Shown: one piece after another, positions 1 to 4,865 of the stretch
How positions within the stretch are numbered: position 1 is the stretch's first letter
Layout: each line of letters starts with the position of its first letter
Origin: Asaia bogorensis
Lineage (GTDB): Bacteria > Pseudomonadota > Alphaproteobacteria > Acetobacterales > Acetobacteraceae
Assembly (NCBI GenBank): GCA_945871455.1
Contig: CAMBXJ010000332.1
Location: 1-5,281 of the forward strand
Reading direction: 5' to 3'
Length of the DNA: 5,281 nucleotides
Program-made: the position numbers and the translations under genes
The notes under the pieces: generated by a model
What the model was told of the DNA's origin: nothing
The model's input: the letters and a program-made list of their open reading frames with translations, nothing else
Database searches by the model: none

Positions 1-72
1 GCACAGGCCGGCAGCGGCTTCGCGATGCAGTATCAGGCAGCAGTCATTTTCGGCCGGGAGGCACGTCCATGA
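1..72 (+). CDS. C-terminal 23 residues of an upstream gene, probably a thiolase-fold protein (partial)
   Basis: Frame 1 is open from the left edge to a TGA at 70-72, giving 23 residues that end in EARP. The TGA overlaps the next gene's ATG as ATGA, the usual sign of translational coupling, so this is very likely the end of a real gene. The tail has a glycine-rich turn followed by a hydrophobic strand (AGSGFAMQYQAAVIF). It lines up without gaps with the C-terminal end of the following thiolase-like protein (SGNGGDHQIFGTMVI): the two glycines and the glutamine match. From this I infer a paralogous thiolase-fold subunit, consistent with operons that carry two thiolase-like genes before a DUF35 gene. 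The CDS call is fairly safe. The product is a weak inference from 23 residues. Confidence 0.6.
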   Translation, partial: AQAGSGFAMQYQAAVIFGREARP

Positions 73-1250
73 GCGGCGATCGAGTCGGCATTGTCGGCAT
101 TGGACAATCGGCATTCCGCGCCCGACGCGACGATGCCAGCTATCCCGACCTAGTGCGTGAAGCCGTCGTCCTGGCGATGAACGACGCCGGCATGGAATTC
201 GACGCGATCCAGGCCGTCGTCTACTCCCTGTCGCCAGACGCGATGATCGGCATCGGCAACGCCGAACGTCTGGGCGTCGACGCCGTTGGAGGCCGCAGCA
301 AGCCGTTCCTGCGAATCAACAATGGCGGCGCAACCGGAATCTCCTCCGTCGCCGCCGCCTATTATCACGTCGCGTCCGGCATGTTCGACGTCGTCCTGAC
401 GGCCGGTGCCGACAAGGTTGGCGAATGCGGCGATTCCCAGACCGTGCTCAACAAGATCTGGGATCCCAGCTACGAACGACCGCTGCCGCTGGGCACGATC
501 AACATGCTGGCCATGTCGGGGGTGCGCTACATGCAGCGCTACGGCATGACCGAGGAAGACATGGCGCTGGTGACGGTCAAGAACCGCCGGCATGCGTCGT
601 TGAATCCCAAGGCCCATCTGCGCAAGGTCGTCACGATCGACGATGTCATGACATCGCGCTACATCTCCTGGCCGCTCAAGCTGCTGGATTGCTGTCCGCA
701 GTCGTCGGGTGGCGCGGCAATGGTGCTGGCCTCGGAACGGTATATTCGCGAGAACAACCTGGACGCGGTGTGGATCACCGGTGTCGGGCATGCCGCGGAG
801 ACCTACTGGATGGGTGACCGCATGGGTAACAATCCCACGGCGGAACACGCGGATGCCTACGCATTGGGCCGTTCGTTCGAGAAGGCCTATCGGATGGCGG
901 GCATCACGGACCCGGCGAAGCAGGTGCATGTGGCCGAACTCTACGCGCCGTTCAGCAATACGGAGTACCACTCGATCGATGCAGCGCGCCTCGTTGCCAG
1001 ACCGGGTGACTCGATCCAGCAGTTGCGTGACGGTGAGTTCGAACTGGGTGGCCGCATCCCGGTGAACCCATCGGGCGGTACACTTTGCACCAACGCCATC
1101 GCCGTGACCGCCATGGCGCGGGTGGCCGAGGTGGCCTTGCAGGTCTGGGGGCGCTCTGGCGATCACCAGGCCAAGGGCGTGCGGCTGGGCATCGCCAGCG
1201 GCAATGGCGGCGATCATCAGATTTTCGGCACGATGGTTATCGAGGCGTAA
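69..1250 (+). CDS. Thiolase-fold protein (acetyl-CoA acetyltransferase/SCP-x-like) lacking the catalytic cysteine
   Basis: A complete 393-residue protein of normal thiolase length. The start is ATG 69, with GGGAGG at 56-61 seven bases upstream, inside the preceding gene. Family marks are the N-terminal VGIVGIGQSAF strand, the GFD-type stretch at 103-115 (SGMFDVVLTAGAD), NRRHASLNP at 172-180, AELYAPFS at 289-296, NPSGGTLCTN at 333-342 with a following RVAEVALQ helix, and the terminal glycine turn ASGNGG at 376-381. This places it in the SCP-x/archaeal-type thiolase group that pairs with DUF35 proteins. Where SCP-x thiolases have NNCATG, this protein has NNGGATG (residues 84-90), so the nucleophilic Cys is Gly87. 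The GHP histidine is replaced (Asn342 region), and no Cys lies in the last motif. Known relatives without the Cys include Ltp2, the steroid side-chain aldolase that works with a ChsH2 DUF35 domain. True thiolase activity is therefore unlikely. A CoA-ester aldolase or structural role is inferred. The DUF35 gene follows after 31 bases. Confidence 0.9.
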   Translation: MSGDRVGIVGIGQSAFRARRDDASYPDLVREAVVLAMNDAGMEFDAIQAVVYSLSPDAMIGIGNAERLGVDAVGGRSKPFLRINNGGATGISSVAAAYYHVASGMFDVVLTAGADKVGECGDSQTVLNKIWDPSYERPLPLGTINMLAMSGVRYMQRYGMTEEDMALVTVKNRRHASLNPKAHLRKVVTIDDVMTSRYISWPLKLLDCCPQSSGGAAMVLASERYIRENNLDAVWITGVGHAAETYWMGDRMGNNPTAEHADAYALGRSFEKAYRMAGITDPAKQVHVAELYAPFSNTEYHSIDAARLVARPGDSIQQLRDGEFELGGRIPVNPSGGTLCTNAIAVTAMARVAEVALQVWGRSGDHQAKGVRLGIASGNGGDHQIFGTMVIEA

Positions 1251-1267
1251 CCGTAACGGGTCTCGGG

Positions 1268-1273
1268 AAAGGA
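1268..1273 (+). promoter_or_regulatory. Ribosome binding site fixing the DUF35 start
   Basis: AAAGGA sits eight bases before ATG 1282. The frame is also open from an ATG at 1204, but that start would lie inside the thiolase-like gene, has no comparable purine run and would add 26 arginine-rich residues unlike the family. The site therefore supports the 1282 start. Confidence 0.65.
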
Positions 1274-1281
1274 TACGAACG

Positions 1282-1737
1282 ATGGAATTGCTGGGACGCC
1301 AGGAAACCTGGAACATCACCTACGATCACGCTCTGGGGGAGACCGCGAGTTGGTTCTACACGCGCATTCGCGATGAGGCCGCGATCTACGGCCGGCGCTG
1401 CGCCAAGACCAATCATGTGCTGGTGCCGCCCCGCTCGTTCTCGGACGAGACGCTGCTGCCGACGACCGAATGGGTGAAGGTCGGCCCCGGTGGACGGATC
1501 GAGGCATTCACCATGGTCTACGAACCCTTCAACAACCTGCCCGACCCGCCCTACGCCTTTGGTTATGTACTGCTCGACGGCGCCGACACCGCGCTGGGCG
1601 GCTACTTCAAGGGCGTCGATCTGACCGACCCACAGCAGGCGGCGAAGCAGTTGGCGATCGGCACGCGCGTCATGACCAAATTCGCCGAAATCCGGAAGGG
1701 CGAGATGCTGGATTTCTGGTTCGAACTGGACGGGTAA
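1282..1737 (+). CDS. Zn-ribbon/OB-fold (DUF35, ChsH2-type) protein with degenerate zinc ribbon
   Basis: A 151-residue protein of typical size for the family (zf-ChsH2 plus OB-fold C-terminal domain). An N-terminal helical segment (1-35) includes HALGETASWFY. The ribbon position is about 37-57 with the hallmark VPPR at 48-51. An OB-fold barrel runs from about 62 to 151, with EAFTMVYEPF, PYAFGYVLLDG and a terminal FWFEL strand. Family members normally carry CxxC-x(9-10)-CxxC around VPPR. Here the four positions read Cys40, Thr43, Ser54 and Thr57, so only one ligand remains and zinc binding is improbable. In known pairs the OB fold docks on the thiolase-like partner and helps bind the CoA ester. 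Position directly behind the thiolase-fold gene supports such a complex. It is the last gene of the rightward unit. The family call is secure; the exact role is inferred. Confidence 0.88.
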   Translation: MELLGRQETWNITYDHALGETASWFYTRIRDEAAIYGRRCAKTNHVLVPPRSFSDETLLPTTEWVKVGPGGRIEAFTMVYEPFNNLPDPPYAFGYVLLDGADTALGGYFKGVDLTDPQQAAKQLAIGTRVMTKFAEIRKGEMLDFWFELDG

Positions 1738-2067
1738 TACCAGCCGTCGGAAAGATTGACTCTTCGGTCAACTCCGCCCCGTCATGCCGGCCCCCGGGTC
1801 CGGCAAAGCGCCGGCCCGAGAACAGGCTCCGGCCGGCATCCACGGCTTTCCCGGGTTGCGACGACGCAAGGCGTGGATGGCGGGTCTGCACCCGCCATGA
1901 CGCGGTTGAGGTGACCGTGGGTCATTGTTTCGGCCGGTTGGTATAATTCACTTCGCCCCGACCAGCGACGGATATGCGTGCAAAGTTGGCCCGGGGATAG
2001 GGCCGGCGGCCGCACGGGAGATCAAGGACAGACCGGCCGGAGCGTTCACGGCCCCGGCCTATCCCAT
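1738..2067. other. Intergenic region between convergent units, no supported gene
   Basis: A 330-base gap lies between the stop of the rightward DUF35 gene and the stop of the leftward dioxygenase gene. It contains a short hairpin, TTGAC-TCTTCG-GTCAA (1756-1771), 18 bases past the DUF35 stop. It also holds the palindromic repeat described separately and two GC-rich stems near the dioxygenase end: GGCCC/GGGCC at 1988-2004 and GGCCGG/CCGGCC at 2035-2059. None is followed by a T run in either direction, so none is a clear intrinsic terminator. Together they could still serve as a bidirectional barrier. Short open frames here lack a ribosome site and recognisable sequence. Confidence 0.6.
1780..1902. 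repeat. Intergenic palindromic repeat element with nested inverted repeats
   Basis: The outer ends are CGTCATG (1780-1786) and CATGACG (1896-1902). An inner perfect 8-base inverted pair is CATCCACG (1837-1844) with CGTGGATG (1872-1879). Each arm can fold alone: GCCGG/CCGGC at 1786-1804 on the left, and GGCGGGT-CTGC-ACCCGCC at 1879-1896 on the right. A fifth stem, TTGCG-ACGA-CGCAA (1856-1869), lies at the centre. This architecture resembles the dispersed palindromic elements found between genes in many alphaproteobacteria. Family membership is from memory of their typical ends, and only one copy is in the window. Its site between two convergent stops is typical. It has no coding capacity and is probably non-autonomous. 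Confidence 0.65.
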
Positions 2068-2952
2068 CTACGCCGCCAACACGGGCTCCGTTCCCACGAT
2101 CGTCGTACGGTGCATGACCCTACGTTCCGTTGGGTCGTGCGGCGTGACCTGATGCATCGTGCAACGGTTGTCCCACAGCAGGAAGTCATCCGTTTCCCAT
2201 CGGTGGCGATACACGAAGCGAGGCTCCGCCGCGAGGTTCGTCAGATCCTCGATCAGGCTACGCGCCTCCGCGGTTCCCAGACCCTCGACCTCATCATTGT
2301 AGATCGGGCTGATATACAGCGATCGCCGCCCGGTCACCGGGTGGCTGCGCACCATCGGCTGCCAAACCGGCGGCATTGATGCCTTTTCCGCCTCGGTCAA
2401 CGGCCTCAGTTTCGCCAGGGTATGCAGGTGGCCGAAATTGTGGCGCGCCCGCCGCCCCTCCACCTGCTTTTTCAGCGAGTCCGGCAGCGACTGGTAGACC
2501 TGATACATGTTGGTGAACTGAGTCTCGCCACCGGTGCGGCTGACCTCCACCCCATGCAGCAGTGATCCGACGCAGGGCAGGGTGCGAAAACTGCTATCGG
2601 TGTGCCAAAGCTGGGCCAGCGAGACCTGCTGCACGGTCGGATGCTCCGGCGGCATCAGGTTGTTGTCGTCATCCACGTTGGACACCCGGAATATCTCCGG
2701 CATCCGATTGGAGCGGATGAGCTTCTGGTGGTGGATCTCGATGTCCCCGAAATTTCGGGTGAACGCCACGTGTTCCGCATCGCTGATTGGCTGATCGGGG
2801 AACACCAGCACCAGATGCTCCATCCATGCGTCATGGACCGCCCGGAACGTCTCCGCGTCCAGCGGCGCACGCATGTCGATACCACGGATTTCCGCCCCCA
2901 GCGCGGGATGCAGGGGACGTACCGCGATCTGAGAGGTTGCGGTTTGTGCCAT
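2068..2952 (-). CDS. TfdA/TauD-family Fe(II)/2-oxoglutarate-dependent dioxygenase
   Basis: A 294-residue cytosolic enzyme, close to TfdA (about 287). It is expected to couple decarboxylation of 2-oxoglutarate to hydroxylation of a small acid, often giving ether, sulfonate or amine cleavage. Numbering from the ATG at 2952, the iron triad is His117 and Asp119 in LWHTDSSF, and His267 in WDNRCTMHQ. The 2-oxoglutarate-binding arginine is Arg282 with Arg278 beside it (RRVMHR); the His-to-Arg spacing of 15 equals that of E. coli TauD. LWHTDSSF, GGETQF (141-146) and HPVTGRRSLY are closer to TfdA/aryloxyalkanoate dioxygenases than to taurine dioxygenase. GTG at 2955 precedes the ATG, but the ATG has the better ribosome-site spacing. 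The gene is last in a leftward unit, 15 bases after the cupin gene. All catalytic residues are intact. The substrate cannot be assigned; AtsK-like or other TauD-type chemistry is possible. Confidence 0.93.
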   Translation of the reverse strand: MAQTATSQIAVRPLHPALGAEIRGIDMRAPLDAETFRAVHDAWMEHLVLVFPDQPISDAEHVAFTRNFGDIEIHHQKLIRSNRMPEIFRVSNVDDDNNLMPPEHPTVQQVSLAQLWHTDSSFRTLPCVGSLLHGVEVSRTGGETQFTNMYQVYQSLPDSLKKQVEGRRARHNFGHLHTLAKLRPLTEAEKASMPPVWQPMVRSHPVTGRRSLYISPIYNDEVEGLGTAEARSLIEDLTNLAAEPRFVYRHRWETDDFLLWDNRCTMHQVTPHDPTERRVMHRTTIVGTEPVLAA

Positions 2953-2960
2953 CACGAATG

Positions 2961-2966
2961 CCCTCC
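2961..2966 (-). promoter_or_regulatory. Ribosome binding site deciding ATG 2952 over GTG 2955
   Basis: On the minus strand GGAGGG is followed after eight bases by ATG (2952), or after five by the in-frame GTG (2955). The longer spacing and the commoner codon favour the ATG. The site lies one base past the cupin stop codon, which fits translational coupling of the two genes. Confidence 0.65.
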
Positions 2967-2967
2967 G

Positions 2968-3924
2968 TTACGCCGGGTGGTCGGTGAACTCAAAACCCAT
3001 GGCCCGGGCGTGATAGTAGATGCCGCCGTCCTGTATGATCAGGAACAGCGCCTGTTCGTTGCCACCGTTGTGATGCGAGTGCACCGACACCGGCGGGGTG
3101 ATCGTGGTGGCCCAGGGCGCCCAGTCCTTTCGCCGACCATCAATCATGGAAAAGCAACGATCGCCCTTGATTACCAGCGACACGGCAACGGAATTGTGCC
3201 GATGCGGCCGCTGCACGACCCCGCCGGGCAGCGAGTTCATCGCGACCGTCAGGGTGGGCAGGATATTCCGCGTCGCCACCTGCCGTTCGGCCGAGAAAAT
3301 CAGGGCGGACCCGGCGATCTCCTCATTGCGGCCGACATCGTAGATCAGTTCGATCTGACGGGCAATCTCATCGGCGCGGTAGTGCACGACATCGGTCGGC
3401 GCGTCTCCCGGGGCTGGCGCCCGCAGGTTCTCGAACGCGAGTTGCGGTTCGTTGGTCACGATCCACAGCACCGCGTCCGCATCCCCCGCGGTATGGGTCG
3501 CCGTTTCCCCGCCGGGCAGGATGAACAGATCGCCCTGCGCCCAGCGAACATCCTCCCCGGCGCAGCGCGTGGTGCCGCTGCCCTGGATGACATAGGCGAT
3601 GGTGCCGCTGGCCACGAAGTCGGTGGTCAAAGTCTCACCGGCACGGATGCGGGCGTAATGCGCCAGCACGAGCGGCGTGGTGGCGGGAAACCCGCATCCC
3701 AGGTCGGCGGAAATGTCGCAGGCAATCAGGCCGGTCGGGGTGGCGGGATCGAGCGCCTTGTTCGGCTCGACCGTGAAACTGCGGTCCGGCACCGGCGGCA
3801 ACTGCACGTTGAACGCATTGCCAGTGTTGAAGAAACGGCCACGAGCCTGCGCCGCGCTCTCCGGTGAGGCCGCCAGTTGCGGCGGCATTTCGGCAATGCT
3901 TGCCGGGTTGCTGTCATTGGGCAT
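2968..3924 (-). CDS. Bicupin protein resembling gentisate 1,2-dioxygenase
   Basis: A 318-residue protein with two cupin barrels, about 80-165 and 220-312, after an N-terminal extension. The second barrel has QRPHRHNSVAVSLVIKG (His241, His243), TPP at 276-278 and VHSHHN (His282, His284, His285). This is the three-histidine metal site and glycine pattern seen in gentisate/salicylate-type ring-cleaving dioxygenases. The first barrel keeps the fold motifs (YVIQGSG 111-117, GDLFILP 131-137) but has no HxH pair, only His144 in the late motif, so it is probably metal-free. Classical gentisate dioxygenases carry iron in the first cupin, so the arrangement is reversed and the substrate may differ. The start is ATG 3924, with GGAGGT at 3931-3936 six bases away. 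It is tightly linked to the dioxygenase downstream. A catalytic, metal-dependent role in oxidation of an aromatic or hydroxy acid is likely but not proven. A regulatory or isomerase cupin is the alternative. Confidence 0.82.
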   Translation of the reverse strand: MPNDSNPASIAEMPPQLAASPESAAQARGRFFNTGNAFNVQLPPVPDRSFTVEPNKALDPATPTGLIACDISADLGCGFPATTPLVLAHYARIRAGETLTTDFVASGTIAYVIQGSGTTRCAGEDVRWAQGDLFILPGGETATHTAGDADAVLWIVTNEPQLAFENLRAPAPGDAPTDVVHYRADEIARQIELIYDVGRNEEIAGSALIFSAERQVATRNILPTLTVAMNSLPGGVVQRPHRHNSVAVSLVIKGDRCFSMIDGRRKDWAPWATTITPPVSVHSHHNGGNEQALFLIIQDGGIYYHARAMGFEFTDHPA

Positions 3925-3954
3925 GGGACGACCTCCATATCCGGCTTTTTTTCA

Positions 3955-3970
3955 CGGGGAAGGTTCCCCG
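3955..3970 (-). other. Hairpin in the leader of the cupin gene
   Basis: CGGGGAA (3955-3961) and TTCCCCG (3964-3970) form a perfect inverted repeat with almost no loop. On the minus strand it is followed by GTGAAAAAAAGCC, an A run rather than a T run, so it is not an intrinsic terminator for the leftward unit. It ends 30 bases before the cupin start. It might slow or protect the mRNA, or be a dyad operator. Confidence 0.35.
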
Positions 3971-3995
3971 CGGCGATCAATCAAGTCAAGCGAAA

Positions 3996-4018
3996 CCGAA
4001 TAGCATTCGGAAAATGCT
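3996..4018 (-). terminator. Overlapping alternative hairpins after the SDR stop (weak terminator candidate)
   Basis: CCGAAT-(3)-ATTCGG (3996-4010) and AGCATT-(5)-AATGCT (4002-4018) share bases 4002-4010, so only one can form at a time. Read leftward, the second to emerge (3996-4010) is followed by TTTCGCTT, a weak T-rich tail. It begins about 14 bases after the SDR stop. It could attenuate read-through from the SDR into the cupin gene. The stems are only six pairs, so confidence is low. Confidence 0.3.
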
Positions 4019-4023
4019 CGGCT

Positions 4024-4779
4024 TCACGAAATGGTCACGCCGCTGTCCACGGGATAGATATGCCCGGTGACCATGCGCGATTCTTCAGATGCCAGGAACA
4101 CGGCCATATTGGCGATGTCCGTCGGTTCGATCAGGCCCACGAGATGGGAATCCGCCAGACGACCGAGCGCGGGGTTGCCGGCGACGAGGGCGCGGACGCG
4201 CTCGGTCATGGTGGCGGAGGGGGCGATCGCGTTCACTCGCACCCTGTTGGGCGCGAATTCCACCGCCATCGACCGGGTCATGGACGAAACGCCACCCTTT
4301 GCCGCCGTATAGCAGTCACGCCCGGGGACACCCATCAGCGCGACGTTGGACGACATGTTGATGACCGAACCGCCGCCCGAGGCGATGATTGCCGGGATGC
4401 CGAAGCGGCAGCCCAGGAAGGTACCGAACAGGTCCAACTTGATGACGCGCCAGAACTCCTCGATCGGCGCATCCACGACGGTATTGTCGACATTGGTCGA
4501 TCCGCCGGCGTTGTTGTGCAGGACGTGCAGCGCGCCGTAGTGCTGGACTGCCTTATCGACCGCCGCCTTGATGCTGTCCGGGTCGGTCACGTCGGTCGGG
4601 ATCGCGATGGCGATGCCTCCGGCCTGGTGGATGAGTTGCGCGGTCTGTTCGCCGGCCGCGGCATTCAGTTCAGCGACGACGACCTTGGCGCCCTCCCCGG
4701 CCATCAACTGCGCCGTGGCGCGTCCGATCCCGGTGCCGGCGCCGGTGATGAGTGCGACCTTGCCTTCCAGACGTGGCAT
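4024..4779 (-). CDS. Short-chain dehydrogenase/reductase (classical SDR, NAD-type)
   Basis: A 251-residue Rossmann-fold oxidoreductase of standard classical-SDR length, expected to interconvert an alcohol and a ketone in the cytosol. The cofactor motif TGAGTGIG is at 12-19. Glu37 at the end of the second strand (VVVAEL) favours NAD over NADP. DV at 63-64 contacts the adenine, and NNAG is at 89-92. The catalytic residues are Ser144 (NMSS), Tyr157 and Lys161 (YTAAK). The fourth catalytic position, usually Asn in a NLxG motif, is Asp116 (LDLFG), which is unusual. The C-terminus ends VDSGVTIS, close to the family DGG motif. The start is ATG 4779, with AGGGGG at 4788-4793 eight bases upstream. It lies on the same strand as, and 99 bases upstream of, the cupin gene, so it may share a catabolic unit. 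The substrate is unknown. Confidence 0.93.
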   Translation of the reverse strand: MPRLEGKVALITGAGTGIGRATAQLMAGEGAKVVVAELNAAAGEQTAQLIHQAGGIAIAIPTDVTDPDSIKAAVDKAVQHYGALHVLHNNAGGSTNVDNTVVDAPIEEFWRVIKLDLFGTFLGCRFGIPAIIASGGGSVINMSSNVALMGVPGRDCYTAAKGGVSSMTRSMAVEFAPNRVRVNAIAPSATMTERVRALVAGNPALGRLADSHLVGLIEPTDIANMAVFLASEESRMVTGHIYPVDSGVTIS

Positions 4780-4837
4780 AGTGTTTTCCCCCTTGGATGC
4801 TGGGGATGGTTTTGGGCTTTGGCCTGATCGGAGGCAA

Positions 4838-4853
4838 GGCGTCTTTCGACGCC
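4838..4853 (-). terminator. Stable hairpin with GAAA tetraloop downstream of the VWA gene
   Basis: On the minus strand GGCGTC-GAAA-GACGCC forms six perfect pairs closed by a GNRA (GAAA) tetraloop, 12 bases after the VWA stop. It is followed by TTGCCT, not a clean T run. The position after a stop and the stability suggest a transcript end or a 3'-protective stem. The missing T tract keeps this tentative. If it terminates, the SDR needs its own promoter within 4780-4837, where I see no convincing -35/-10 pair. Confidence 0.45.
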
Positions 4854-4865
4854 CAGCGCCATCCG

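Noticed and set aside
1204..1281. N-terminal extension of the DUF35 protein from an ATG at 1204
   Set aside because: It would overlap the thiolase-like gene by 47 bases, is Arg-rich and unlike the family; ATG 1282 has a good ribosome site.
150..1319. 389-codon open frame antisense to the thiolase-like gene
   Set aside because: His/Arg-rich composition typical of a GC-rich shadow, no ribosome site, and the opposite strand carries a clear family match.
1470..1946. 158-codon rightward open frame overlapping the DUF35 gene and the repeat
   Set aside because: Out of frame with the DUF35 gene, runs into the palindromic repeat and has no family similarity.
1925..1947. Possible rightward promoter: TTGTTT at 1925 and TATAAT at 1942
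   Set aside because: The spacing is only 11 bases and no rightward gene follows, so the TATAAT is probably chance.
2602..3867. 421-codon rightward open frame across the dioxygenase and cupin genes
   Set aside because: It spans two well-supported genes and their junction on the other strand; no recognisable domain and biased composition.
3877..4827. 316-codon rightward open frame antisense to the SDR
   Set aside because: Shadow of a complete SDR with intact motifs; rich in Arg, Gly, Asp and His without any fold signature.
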